A stretch of 33,551 nt of DNA from positions 1 through 33,551 of the forward strand of contig CATJNB010000090.1 of assembly GCA_949741605.1 (NCBI GenBank), given 5' to 3'. Numbering within the stretch: position 1 is the first letter of the stretch; every line of letters starts with the position of its first letter. This DNA is from an uncultured Eubacteriales bacterium. Its GTDB lineage: Bacteria; Bacillota; Clostridia; Oscillospirales; Acutalibacteraceae. The notes beneath the pieces were generated by a model, which did no database searches, was not told the DNA's origin, and saw only the letters and a list, made by a program, of their open reading frames with translations. A program made the translations under genes and the position numbers. Below are positions 8,015-14,934 of the stretch, in pieces.

Positions 8015-8389
8015 TTTGATCCGGGATAAGTACAGGCAGTGCGCAAAAACGTTTTGCACCTTTTTGGCTTCATAGCCTTCGTCCAGACGCACCAGCGGGC
8101 TGCTGTGTGACGGCGCTACGTACACTTTAAAGACCAGGGCATCCTGCCCGGGGAGCATGTCGCGCACACGCTGGTAAGGCAGATGCAGGCCGCCAATGTC
8201 AAGGTACTCAAACAGGATCGTTTCGATTTCATGGTGGTGGAAACACCGGATCATGTCTTCCTGTTCGTAGCTGTTCAGGATCACCTTCGCTTCTTCAAAC
8301 GTCAGGTGGGAAGATTTGAATTCCCCTTCGTTGATGACCGACATCATACTGTTGTTATCCAGCAGGAGCAGCGGATGAGCGTTTGTCAT
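8012..8389 (-). CDS. Small protein, tentatively DUF1874 / AcrIII-1-like
   Basis: A 125-residue protein of no certain family. By eye it has the layout of DUF1874 (YddF, STIV B116, AcrIII-1/Crn2): a hydrophobic first strand ending in D-N-N (7-13), G-E-F-K-S-S (22-27) before an L-T-F-E-E-A-K helix (29-35), then H-H-H-E (51-54), and R74-V-R-D-M-L-P-G-Q-D-A-L-V-F-K-V (74-89). In AcrIII-1 ring nucleases an I-G-H-D/E segment supplies the key histidine, and an N-R-V segment follows about 20 residues later; His53 and Arg74 fit that spacing. The R-L-x-E-G signature is at best displaced (R101-L-D-E-G). It could instead be an unrelated clostridial family. ATG 8389 is chosen over TTG 8407 because AAGGG (8396-8400) sits 6 bases upstream of it. 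The gene has its own promoter at 8441-8469. Confidence 0.6.
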   Translation of the reverse strand: MTNAHPLLLLDNNSMMSVINEGEFKSSHLTFEEAKVILNSYEQEDMIRCFHHHEIETILFEYLDIGGLHLPYQRVRDMLPGQDALVFKVYVAPSHSSPLVRLDEGYEAKKVQNVFAHCLYLSRIK

Positions 8390-8440
8390 AGGATTCCCTT
8401 CTTTCAAATAGGCTTGGAAATTAGTTTCTCATATATTTGT

Positions 8441-8469
8441 ATGATATCCAAAAAAAATACAATTGTCAA
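8441..8469 (-). promoter_or_regulatory. Sigma-A promoter of the 8012-8389 gene
   Basis: On the minus strand TTGACA (8469-8464), a 17-base spacer and TATCAT (8446-8441, 5 of 6 matches) form a near-consensus promoter. Transcription would start near 8434, about 45 bases before the start codon. Confidence 0.8.
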
Positions 8470-8478
8470 TATCTTTTT

Positions 8479-8502
8479 AGCTATGTTAACGATTTAACAG
8501 CT
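8479..8502. repeat. Interrupted inverted repeat between metA and the small gene
   Basis: AGCT-AT-GTTAA-CGAT-TTAAC-AGCT forms an imperfect dyad lying just upstream of the -35 of the 8012-8389 gene and about 20 bases after the metA stop codon. Ts follow on the plus strand only, where no gene runs, so it is not a good terminator for metA. It could be an operator for the small gene. Confidence 0.4.
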
Positions 8503-8519
8503 TTTTTCTTTGGTTGGGG

Positions 8520-9452
8520 TCATTCGTCGGCAATCGCCGTGAGGTCTTTGAGGTCAAACGGCGTCTGCTGGTATACATAATAGTTCAGCCAGTTGGTAAA
8601 CAGCAGGTTAGCATGGCTGCGCCATGTCAGGTATGGAGTGGCATCGACCTCGTCCTCGGGAAAATAGTTTTCCGGGATCTTTGGGTTCAGGCCCTTTTTC
8701 AGGTCACGGTGGTACTCGGTGGCTAAGGTTTCCCGGTCATATTCTGCATGGCCCGTGACAAAAAACTGCCGCCCGTTTTTGTTTGCTACCAGATAAACCC
8801 CGGCCTTGTTCGACACCGACAATACCATCAGATTGGAATGCTGTTCAATTTCCTCACGCAGCACTGTCGTATGGCGGGAGTGGGGGGCGAAAAAACGGTC
8901 GTCAAAACCACGGGTGAGGGGGTGAAGGGGATTTAAGACTTTATGCTTGAAAATGCCGGAGAGCTTTTCCGGAAGCAGTTGTTTTTGGACGCCGTAATGG
9001 TGGTACAGGCCTGCCTGTGCCCCCCAGCAAATGTGCATGGTCGAATACACGTGAGTTTTGGTCCAGTCCATGATTTGACACAGCTCGTGCCAATAATCGA
9101 CCTGCTCAAATGCCAGCTGTTCCACTGGTGCGCCGGTGATAATCATACCGTCAAATTTTTCGTCCTGCACATCCGCAAACGTCTTATAAAACATATTCAA
9201 ATGCGAGGCTTCTGTATTTTTTGATACATGCGTCGCCATTTGCAAAAGCTCAATGTCCACTTGCAGGGGCGAGTTTCCCAAAAGGCGCAGCAGCTGGGTT
9301 TCGGTCTGGATTTTGGTGGGCATCAGGTTGAGGATCGCGATTTTTTGCGGGCGGATATCCTGAGAACTCGCGCGTTCTTCCGTCATGACAAAAATGTTTT
9401 CCGATTCTAAAATTTTCCTTGCCGGCAGGTTGCTTTTGATTTCGATTGGCAT
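8520..9452 (-). CDS. metA: Homoserine O-acyltransferase, predicted acetyl-CoA specific
   Basis: A 310-residue MetA-family enzyme that acylates homoserine in the first committed step of methionine synthesis. The catalytic Cys142 lies in H-I-C-W-G-A-Q-A-G, and His235 and Glu237 in G-H-A-E-Y complete the active site, at the positions known for the family. Residue 111 is Glu (G-A-P-V-E-Q): in the Bacillus cereus enzyme Glu111 gives acetyl-CoA preference, while Gly at this position goes with succinyl-CoA in Escherichia coli, so O-acetylhomoserine is the likely product despite the usual 'succinyltransferase' label. ATG 9452 has AAGGAGG (9465-9459) 6 bases upstream; the TTG at 9470 is therefore rejected. 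The promoter is at 9512-9540. The leader is only about 50 bases, with no S-box riboswitch. Other methionine genes are not adjacent. Confidence 0.96.
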   Translation of the reverse strand: MPIEIKSNLPARKILESENIFVMTEERASSQDIRPQKIAILNLMPTKIQTETQLLRLLGNSPLQVDIELLQMATHVSKNTEASHLNMFYKTFADVQDEKFDGMIITGAPVEQLAFEQVDYWHELCQIMDWTKTHVYSTMHICWGAQAGLYHHYGVQKQLLPEKLSGIFKHKVLNPLHPLTRGFDDRFFAPHSRHTTVLREEIEQHSNLMVLSVSNKAGVYLVANKNGRQFFVTGHAEYDRETLATEYHRDLKKGLNPKIPENYFPEDEVDATPYLTWRSHANLLFTNWLNYYVYQQTPFDLKDLTAIADE

Positions 9453-9511
9453 GCGGGGCCTCCTTTTCAAACCCTTGGAGCTGGGACTTTGGGTCTGTCT
9501 TTTTTCCTTTC

Positions 9512-9540
9512 AGTATAGCAAAAAATAACCGCGATTTCAA
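9512..9540 (-). promoter_or_regulatory. Sigma-A promoter of metA
   Basis: On the minus strand TTGAAA (9540-9535), a 17-base spacer and TATACT (9517-9512) form a good promoter about 55 bases before the metA start codon. It is overlapped by one arm of the dyad at 9527-9564. Confidence 0.75.
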
Positions 9541-9564
9541 CACGCGGTGGGGGAAATCACGGTT
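9527..9564. repeat. 12-bp inverted repeat over the metA promoter
   Basis: AACCGCGATTTC (9527-9538) and GAAATCACGGTT (9553-9564) are complementary except at one position, around a 14-base spacer. The first arm covers most of the metA -35 and part of its spacer, and the dyad sits between the divergent metA and M50 protease promoters. On the minus strand it is followed by ATTTTTT, so it could also form a terminator-like hairpin in that direction. Confidence 0.55.
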
Positions 9565-9577
9565 TGTAATTTGTCTG

Positions 9578-9606
9578 TTGTATTTTGGAAAAAAATATAT
9601 TATAAT
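9578..9606 (+). promoter_or_regulatory. Candidate promoter of the M50 protease-scpAB unit
   Basis: A perfect TATAAT at 9601-9606 is preceded at 17 bases by TTGTAT (9578-9583, 3 of 6 matches). It diverges from the metA promoter and would give a leader of about 20 bases. Confidence 0.6.
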
Positions 9607-9634
9607 ATTAGAATATACAAAGGAGCGTGTTATT

Positions 9635-10342
9635 TTGAGTTTAAGCCTGTTTCAAATCCTGTTCGACTCGAGCATGGCGTTTGAGGATAAGCTGCTGAGG
9701 TTTGTGCTGCCGTATATCGGTGCAGCGCTGATTGTCATTTTCTTGATCCTGCCTATCCACGAATGTGCCCATGGCCTGGTTGCCCACTGGCTGGGTGACG
9801 ACACCGCGAAACGGCAGGGACGCCTGACTCTCAATCCCCTTCCCAGCATTGAGCCACTGGGGGCTTTGTTTTTGCTGTTGTTTGGGTTTGGCTGGGCAAA
9901 ACCTGTCATGGTCGATACCCGCAATTTTAAACATCCCCGGATTAGCATGGCGCTGACCGCTTTGGCTGGGCCGATGTCGAATCTTATCTGCGGTTTCTTG
10001 GGGGCAATTGTTTTTTATGGTGTCTGGACTGCAACCACTGGCATGGCGCCGGAATGGGTGCTCCATCTCATTAGCAGCTACGTTTCCATTAATATTGGCA
10101 TTGCGGTCTTTAATATGATCCCTTTGCCGCCGCTGGATGGTTCCAAAATTCTGGGTGCGTTCCTAAGCGATAAGGCGCGCATGTGGTATTATAAATACCA
10201 GTTCATTTTTATGATGCTTGTGTTTGTTTTGATGTTTACCAGCCTTTTGGACCGACCCCTGTATTTCCTGATTGAGGGCTGTATGAGTGGCGTGGAATGG
10301 CTTGCCAGCCGGCCGTTTGTGTGGGCTGGGCTGCTACGGTAG
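9635..10342 (+). CDS. Site-2-type (M50 family) intramembrane metalloprotease
   Basis: A 235-residue polytopic membrane protein of the M50 (site-2 protease, YwhC/FtsH-independent rhomboid-like role unknown) family. The zinc-binding H42-E43-C-A-H46 motif lies at the end of a hydrophobic helix, and the third-ligand region L-P-P-L-D-G-S-K appears near residues 163-170, as expected for the family. Several hydrophobic segments (about 24-40, 75-90, 105-130, 145-160, 185-205) surround them. Members near scpA in Firmicutes are generally uncharacterised, and substrates cannot be inferred here. The start is taken as TTG 9635, 9 bases after AAAGGAG (9619-9625); the open frame continues further upstream without a ribosome binding site and across the promoter region. 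scpA begins 6 bases after the stop codon. Confidence 0.88.
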   Translation: MSLSLFQILFDSSMAFEDKLLRFVLPYIGAALIVIFLILPIHECAHGLVAHWLGDDTAKRQGRLTLNPLPSIEPLGALFLLLFGFGWAKPVMVDTRNFKHPRISMALTALAGPMSNLICGFLGAIVFYGVWTATTGMAPEWVLHLISSYVSINIGIAVFNMIPLPPLDGSKILGAFLSDKARMWYYKYQFIFMMLVFVLMFTSLLDRPLYFLIEGCMSGVEWLASRPFVWAGLLR

Positions 10343-10348
10343 GCTGGG

Positions 10349-11080
10349 ATGGAAAAGCTGTCGTATCAGCTGGAGGGCTTTGAAGGCCCGCTTGATTTGT
10401 TGTTGCACCTGATTGCCAAGCATAAGCTCAATATTTTTGAAATCGAAATCGCGGTTCTGGTGGAACAATATCTCCGTCAGATCGAGCGGTTCCAAGAGCA
10501 GGAACTGGAAATTTCCAGCGAGTTTTTAGAGATGGCGGCGCGGCTGGTGTATCTCAAAACCGTGTCGTTGCTCCCAAAAAACGAGGAAGCAAAAAACCTC
10601 CAGAAAGAATTGGAAGGCCAACTGCTTGATTATCAGCAGTACCGGCAGGCGGCAGCCCATCTGGGACAAGCCTTTTGTTTTGACCGGTTTGTCCGGGAAC
10701 CGGAAGCTTTCCCGCCTGACCATACCTACCGCCGCACCCATACGCCGGAGCAGATATTGTCTGCTTACCAAAGTGCGGTTGGGCGGGGCAGACGCTTCCT
10801 TCCTCCGCCAGTCGAACGGTTTTCCGGGATTGTGCAAAGGCGTACGGTTTCGGTTACGTCGCAGGCTGTGTTGCTTTTGCGCCGCCTGCGCCGGGAAAAA
10901 CAGCTTCCCTATGAAAAACTCTTTTCCGGGATGTCTGACCGTTCCCAAATGGTTGCGGCGTTCCTTGCTGTGCTGGAGCTGGTCAAGGGCAAGCGGATCC
11001 GGGTCATTGACCACGAGTGGGATTGTGTGGTCGTGCTGGAAGAATCTTCAACATTTTCCAGAAAAGGGGGACGTTCATGA
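10349..11080 (+). CDS. scpA: Segregation and condensation protein A
   Basis: This 243-residue kleisin bridges the heads of the SMC dimer and, with ScpB, forms the bacterial condensin needed for chromosome segregation. The N-terminal signature F-E-G-P-L-D-L-L-L-H-L-I (about residues 9-20) followed by I-F-E-I-E-I and a Glu-rich S-S-E-F-L-E-M-A-A-R-L-V-Y-L-K-T helix is diagnostic. The middle is variable and the C-terminal winged helix has F-L-A-V-L-E-L-V-K at about 212-220. Length is normal. It starts 6 bases after the M50 protease gene, and its stop codon overlaps the scpB start (ATGA), so the two condensin subunits are translationally coupled. Confidence 0.95.
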   Translation: MEKLSYQLEGFEGPLDLLLHLIAKHKLNIFEIEIAVLVEQYLRQIERFQEQELEISSEFLEMAARLVYLKTVSLLPKNEEAKNLQKELEGQLLDYQQYRQAAAHLGQAFCFDRFVREPEAFPPDHTYRRTHTPEQILSAYQSAVGRGRRFLPPPVERFSGIVQRRTVSVTSQAVLLLRRLRREKQLPYEKLFSGMSDRSQMVAAFLAVLELVKGKRIRVIDHEWDCVVVLEESSTFSRKGGRS

Positions 11081-11625
11081 TGCAGAAAAAATCAGCCTTG
11101 GAAGCGATCTTGTTTGCCGCCGGGGAACCGCTTTCTCTGGACCGTCTGGCACAGGCGCTTGAAGTCAGCTTGGCAGAAGCACAGGATTTGGCGATGCAGC
11201 TTTCCGAGGATTTCCGCAAACGGGAAAGCGGTTTGCAGATTGTCCGACTGGAAAACGGGTATCAGATGTGTACCAATCCAGCGTATGGGGAAGTCGTGCG
11301 AAAAACCCTCGACCTGCGCCGCAATGCCCCGCTGTCACAGGCTGCCATGGAAGTGCTGGCGGTCGTGGCTTATAACCAGCCAGTCACCAAATCGTTTGTC
11401 GAGCAAGTGCGTGGGGTGGACTGTTCCGGGATTTTTACAAGCCTGATTTCCAAGGGTCTGCTTGAGGAACAGGGGCGGCTCGAACTGCCCGGACGTCCGC
11501 TGCTGTACGGGACTACGCCGGATTTCCTGCGTTGCCTTGGGATCTCATCGCTTGCCGATTTGCCGCCCCTGCCCCAAAAGGAATCCCAGCCTGAGGAAAA
11601 AGAAACTGATGTTTTGCAGGGATGA
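11077..11625 (+). CDS. scpB: Segregation and condensation protein B
   Basis: The 182-residue partner of ScpA in the SMC condensin complex. It consists of two winged-helix domains: an N-terminal one beginning S-A-L-E-A-I-L-F-A-A-G-E-P-L-S (about residues 6-20), and a second with L-S-Q-A-A-M-E-V-L-A-V-V-A-Y-N-Q-P-V-T-K (about 86-105) and the family's R-G-V-D-C/S motif. The C-terminal Y-G-T-T-P-D-F-L motif is also typical. A short acidic tail ends the protein. ATG 11077 is preceded at 6 bases by AAAGGGGG (11063-11070) and overlaps the scpA stop codon. An in-frame upstream extension from 11017 lies within scpA and is not supported. Confidence 0.95.
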   Translation: MMQKKSALEAILFAAGEPLSLDRLAQALEVSLAEAQDLAMQLSEDFRKRESGLQIVRLENGYQMCTNPAYGEVVRKTLDLRRNAPLSQAAMEVLAVVAYNQPVTKSFVEQVRGVDCSGIFTSLISKGLLEEQGRLELPGRPLLYGTTPDFLRCLGISSLADLPPLPQKESQPEEKETDVLQG

Positions 11626-11718
11626 GGGAATAATTGTTACGCTTTGTATGGATAATAGAACCAAGCCGGTTCAGGCTTTGCCGCCTGTGATCTCTTGGGG
11701 GAGGTGGATCAGTCTTTG

Positions 11719-12384
11719 ATGGTTGCGTTGATTGTCATTGGCAGTATCATCCTGTTTTTGGTGATCCTGCTGTTTTCTCCGGTTCTGTTTGCGGGCCGTT
11801 ATGATGGGGAAGTGTTCCATGCGAAAATACGCTATTTGTTTCTGACGATTTCCATCGCGCCCAAAAAACCGAGAGAAAAGCCGAAACCGAAAAAAGAAAA
11901 AAAACCAAAACCCAAGCCCGGGCTGGAACAGGAAAAAAAGCCGTCCCGCTTGAAACAGCTCATCAAGACAAAAGGCGGGCTTTGGGCATTTTTAAAAATG
12001 GTCACTGAGATTGTAAAAATCGCGCTCGGAGAGTTTCGCCGGATGTTTTCACATTTGGTGATCTACCGGATGGCAGTGTTTATCCGCATTGGGGGAGGGG
12101 ATGCCGCAACCATTGCGGCGCAGTATGGCAAAGCCTGCGCGGTTGCCTACCCTTCGTTTGCGGCCCTCTCCAAGATTACTAAATGCCACCATTCCCGGGT
12201 ACTGGTGGAACCCGATTTTACGGCGGAAAAGTCTACGTTTTCCGTTGATTTTAAAGTGGGGATCCGGCCGTGGTTTGTGTTTGCAATGGCTTTTTCCCTG
12301 CTGTTTAAAGCGCTCCGGGTCTATTTGCGGAAACCTCCGAAACCAACCCGTCCTGCGGTCGAAAACCAGCAGGCTTCCTCTTAA
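11719..12384 (+). CDS. DUF2953 family membrane-associated protein (YtfI-like)
   Basis: A 221-residue protein with one N-terminal hydrophobic segment (about residues 1-23) and a second near 190-205. Between them is a long Lys/Pro-rich linker (about 50-80) and a region ending in F-I-R-I-G-G-G-D-A-A-T-I-A-A-Q-Y-G, typical of DUF2953 proteins. Such proteins (Bacillus YtfI) sit next to ytfJ, exactly as here, where the YtfJ-like gene follows 42 bases downstream; a sporulation-linked role is inferred from that pairing only. The start is uncertain: GGAGGTG at 11700-11706 is 12 bases from ATG 11719, while the adjacent TTG 11716 would be closer. The 93 bases between scpB and this gene hold no clear terminator. 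Confidence 0.82.
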   Translation: MVALIVIGSIILFLVILLFSPVLFAGRYDGEVFHAKIRYLFLTISIAPKKPREKPKPKKEKKPKPKPGLEQEKKPSRLKQLIKTKGGLWAFLKMVTEIVKIALGEFRRMFSHLVIYRMAVFIRIGGGDAATIAAQYGKACAVAYPSFAALSKITKCHHSRVLVEPDFTAEKSTFSVDFKVGIRPWFVFAMAFSLLFKALRVYLRKPPKPTRPAVENQQASS

Positions 12385-12426
12385 AAGAAATCTCTTTCCT
12401 AAATTAAAAGAAGGCGGTGTATATTC

Positions 12427-12882
12427 ATGAGCGATCATGCAGTAGAAGGTATTTTGGATACCATGTTAGAAAAAATTAAAACTATGGCGGACGCCAATTC
12501 CGTGATCGGCAGCCCGATTACCACCCCGGATGGGACCACGATTATCCCCATTTCCAAAGTCAGTTATGGATTCGGCTCCGGCGGCGGGGATGCCAAAAAA
12601 GATCCTCAAAATGTTTTTGGGGCTGGCTGCGGTGGCGGTGTGACCATCACCCCAGTAGCGTTTTTGTCCGTACACGACGGCAATGTCAAAATGATCCAGG
12701 TCGAGCCATTCATCAGTTCGGTGGATCGTGTGATCGAAAAAATGCCGGATGTCATGGATAAAGTCGGCGGCTTTTTGGATCGCAAAAAAGAAGAACATGC
12801 CATCAAAAAAGCGGAGAAAAAGGCAGAAAAAGAATTAGCGAAAGCGGAAAAAGAAGCTGCAAAAAATGCATCCTCCCTGTAA
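12427..12882 (+). CDS. ytfJ: YtfJ/GerW family sporulation protein
   Basis: A 151-residue protein of the YtfJ (GerW) family, which in Bacillus is made in the forespore and needed for normal germination. The conserved core has V-I-G-S-P-I-T-T-P-D-G-T-T-I-I-P-I-S-K-V (about residues 26-45), then a Gly/Ser-rich loop F-G-S-G-G-G-D, and G-x-G-C-G-G-G-V-T-I-T-P-V-A-F-L (about 65-80). A V-D-R-V/I-I-E-K-M-P region follows. The last ~35 residues are a highly charged Lys/Glu/Ala stretch, probably a coil. The ribosome binding site is GAAGG at 12410-12414, a little far (12 bases). A terminator-like hairpin at 12916-12956 follows. Forespore expression is inferred from the family. Confidence 0.92.
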   Translation: MSDHAVEGILDTMLEKIKTMADANSVIGSPITTPDGTTIIPISKVSYGFGSGGGDAKKDPQNVFGAGCGGGVTITPVAFLSVHDGNVKMIQVEPFISSVDRVIEKMPDVMDKVGGFLDRKKEEHAIKKAEKKAEKELAKAEKEAAKNASSL

Positions 12883-12915
12883 AGCCATTTTTGCTCCATA
12901 CATTCTAAACCAACC

Positions 12916-12956
12916 AGCCGCCTGCATAGGATTACTATTGGCAGGTGGTTGTTTTG
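12916..12956 (+). terminator. Terminator-like hairpin after the ytfJ-like gene
   Basis: AGCCGCCTGC (12916-12925) pairs over ten positions, including two G-U pairs, with GCAGGTGGTT (12941-12950), followed by GTTTTGTTA. It overlaps the start region of the next gene, which makes that gene's start and promoter uncertain. Confidence 0.55.
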
Positions 12957-14141
12957 TTAGTAAGAAAATTACGTTTCCCAAAATATTATAAAATGTTTCC
13001 GTTTTTGTGCCTTTTTGCGGTTTTGCTCCTGTTGGTGATGTCTGGTTTGCAGATGTTCCCGGTTGCTGCCACACAGGCAAAGCCATCGGTTTCAGCCAAG
13101 GCTGCTGTGCTTCTCCATGCCGATACCGGCGAGGTGCTGTTTGCGAAAAATGAATCCGAACGCCTCTCCATGGCGAGTACCACAAAAATTATGACGTCGC
13201 TGCTTGCTTTGGAACAGGCGGCAGTTTCCAATCCGGAAATTACCCTCACAACCGAAATGGTGACCGTGGAAGGCTCATCTATGGGACTGAAGGCGGGGTA
13301 CCGTCTGACGCTGCGTGATCTGGCTATCGGGATGCTTACGGTTTCCGGCAACGATGCCGCTAATTCCGCAGCGATTGCCATGGCGGGTTCCAAAGAGGCG
13401 TTCGCCAAACGGATGAATGATCGTGCCGCGCAGATTGGCATGAAGAATACCCATTTTGTCACCCCGTCGGGTTTGGATGACCCTGAGCATTATTCGACTG
13501 CTTATGACATGGCTTTGCTGGGTGCTGAGGCGATCCGCAATGAGGATTTTTTGTCGATCTGTTCCCAAAAGCAGGTTAGTGTACAGTTTATCCAGCCTGA
13601 ACAGCGCGTCCGGTATTCCAACCATAACCGTTTGCTTAGCATGTACCAAGGCTGTATTGGGGTGAAAACTGGCTTTACCAAAAAATCAGGCCGCTGTTTG
13701 GTTTCCGCTGCGGAACGTAATGGCGTACGTCTGGTGGCGGTGACGCTGAGTGCCCCCGACGACTGGAACGACCATCAACGGATGTTCGATTATGGTTTTT
13801 CCTGTGTAAAAGCCTATCCCATTGATGAAAGTGGGGTTTCCTATTCCGTTCCGGTGGTTGGCGGGCAGGCGGAAAGCGTTCTTGTACAGGGGCAAGCGCT
13901 TCCAAAGCCTTTGACGCTTTCCGAATCCCAGTATCAGAGCCTCAAACGCGTTGTCGAATTGCCGCGGTTCCTGTATGCGCCCGTAGAACCCCAGCAGGTG
14001 ATTGGACGCGTGCGTTATGATCTGGATGGCAAAACAGTCGCGAGCGTCCCGCTTTCTGCCTGTGATCCGGTTTCTGCACTCGTTTTAAAACCTTCTTTTT
14101 GGCAGAAAATTACAGCGTGGTTTCAAGGGCTGTTTTCGTGA
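12954..14141 (+). CDS. D-alanyl-D-alanine carboxypeptidase (DacF/DacB type)
   Basis: A secreted or membrane-bound serine peptidase of family S11 that trims the terminal D-Ala of peptidoglycan stem peptides. Residues about 14-41 form a signal sequence. The three active-site motifs are S75-T-T-K78, S131-G-N133 and K238-T-G240. After the catalytic domain (to about residue 275) comes a C-terminal beta-rich PBP5_C-like domain, and the last residues are hydrophobic and aromatic (W-F-Q-G-L-F), like the amphipathic membrane anchor of this class. Length (395 residues) is normal. DacF in Bacillus is forespore-specific and adjoins spoIIA; here the gene follows a ytfJ-like gene, so a sporulation role is possible. 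The start is uncertain: TTG 12954 follows AGGTGG at 12943-12948; GTG 12945 and ATG 12993 are alternatives. Confidence 0.92.
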   Translation: MLVRKLRFPKYYKMFPFLCLFAVLLLLVMSGLQMFPVAATQAKPSVSAKAAVLLHADTGEVLFAKNESERLSMASTTKIMTSLLALEQAAVSNPEITLTTEMVTVEGSSMGLKAGYRLTLRDLAIGMLTVSGNDAANSAAIAMAGSKEAFAKRMNDRAAQIGMKNTHFVTPSGLDDPEHYSTAYDMALLGAEAIRNEDFLSICSQKQVSVQFIQPEQRVRYSNHNRLLSMYQGCIGVKTGFTKKSGRCLVSAAERNGVRLVAVTLSAPDDWNDHQRMFDYGFSCVKAYPIDESGVSYSVPVVGGQAESVLVQGQALPKPLTLSESQYQSLKRVVELPRFLYAPVEPQQVIGRVRYDLDGKTVASVPLSACDPVSALVLKPSFWQKITAWFQGLFS

Positions 14142-14184
14142 AAATTCAGGATGTTTCCAATTCAGAAAGGATGTAGGTAAAAAT

Positions 14185-14934
14185 ATGGCAAAAGATGTCA
14201 GGCTGCAAAAGCTCCTTGCCGACTGCGGCATCGCTTCCAGACGCAAAGCAGAAGTGCTCATTGCCGATGGTTTGGTGAAGGTCAATGGCGTTGCAGCAAA
14301 AATCGGCGATAAGGTTGACCCCAAAAAAGATAAGGTGATGGTCAATGGCAAGCCGCTTGTGACCAAAGTCCGCAATGTTTATGTGATGCTCCATAAACCC
14401 CGCGGATTTATTACGACGATGAGTGATGAGATGGACCGCCGTTGTGTGGCACAGCTCGTTTCCGATATTCCCGAACGGATCTATCCTGTGGGCAGGCTCG
14501 ACCGTGACTCCGAGGGTCTGCTGCTGCTGACTAATGACGGCGAATTCGCCAATGCCCTGACCCATCCTTCTATGCACGTCCCCAAAACGTACCGCGTTAC
14601 GGTACGCCCTTCCATCACGGATGACCAGCTGACCCAGATTACCATGGGGATTGTTATTGAAGGTCAGAAAACTGCTCCCGCAACCGTACGGGTCATTTCG
14701 CAGGAACCGGGACGTGTGGTGCTGGAAATTGTGTTGTATGAGGGCCGCAACCGTCAGATCCGCAAAATGTGTGAGGCTTTGGGATTGGAGGTCGCACGGC
14801 TCAAACGCATTGCTGTCGGACCGGTCAAGCTCGGGATGCTCCAGCAGGGCGATTACCGCAGGCTTACCCGTGAGGAAGTGAAAAAATTGCTTGCCGCTGC
14901 CAAACACGCACGCAGGGAGGAGCATTCGGTATGA
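14185..14934 (+). CDS. rluB: Ribosomal pseudouridine synthase, RsuA/RluB family
   Basis: A 249-residue enzyme that converts uridine to pseudouridine in rRNA; RluB in Bacillus-type genomes acts on 23S rRNA and is often close to scpB. An S4 RNA-binding domain occupies about residues 5-60 (R-L-Q-K-L-L-A-D-C-G-I-A-S-R-R-K-A-E). The catalytic domain follows with M-L-H-K-P-R-G (about 69-75) and the RsuA-family signature G-R-L-D106-R-D-S-E-G-L-L-L-L-T, where the first Asp is the nucleophile. The E-G-R-N-R-Q-I-R-K-M motif (about 189-198) is also conserved. ATG 14185 follows GAAAGGATG at about 14166-14174. The stop codon overlaps the start of the next gene (ATGA at 14931-14934). RluB versus another RsuA-type specificity is inferred from gene context. 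Confidence 0.92.
   Translation: MAKDVRLQKLLADCGIASRRKAEVLIADGLVKVNGVAAKIGDKVDPKKDKVMVNGKPLVTKVRNVYVMLHKPRGFITTMSDEMDRRCVAQLVSDIPERIYPVGRLDRDSEGLLLLTNDGEFANALTHPSMHVPKTYRVTVRPSITDDQLTQITMGIVIEGQKTAPATVRVISQEPGRVVLEIVLYEGRNRQIRKMCEALGLEVARLKRIAVGPVKLGMLQQGDYRRLTREEVKKLLAAAKHARREEHSV

Noticed and set aside
9453..9511. SAM (S-box) riboswitch upstream of metA
   Set aside because: The leader between the promoter and the start codon is only about 50 bases, too short, and lacks the conserved S-box segments.
9446..9634. N-terminal extension of the M50 protease and overlap with metA
   Set aside because: It would run through the metA leader and both promoters without a ribosome binding site; AAAGGAG before TTG 9635 decides the start.
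11626..11718. Possible small gene or terminator between scpB and the DUF2953 gene
   Set aside because: Only a short stem (AAGCC/GGCTT) without a T-tract and no frame with a credible start were found.
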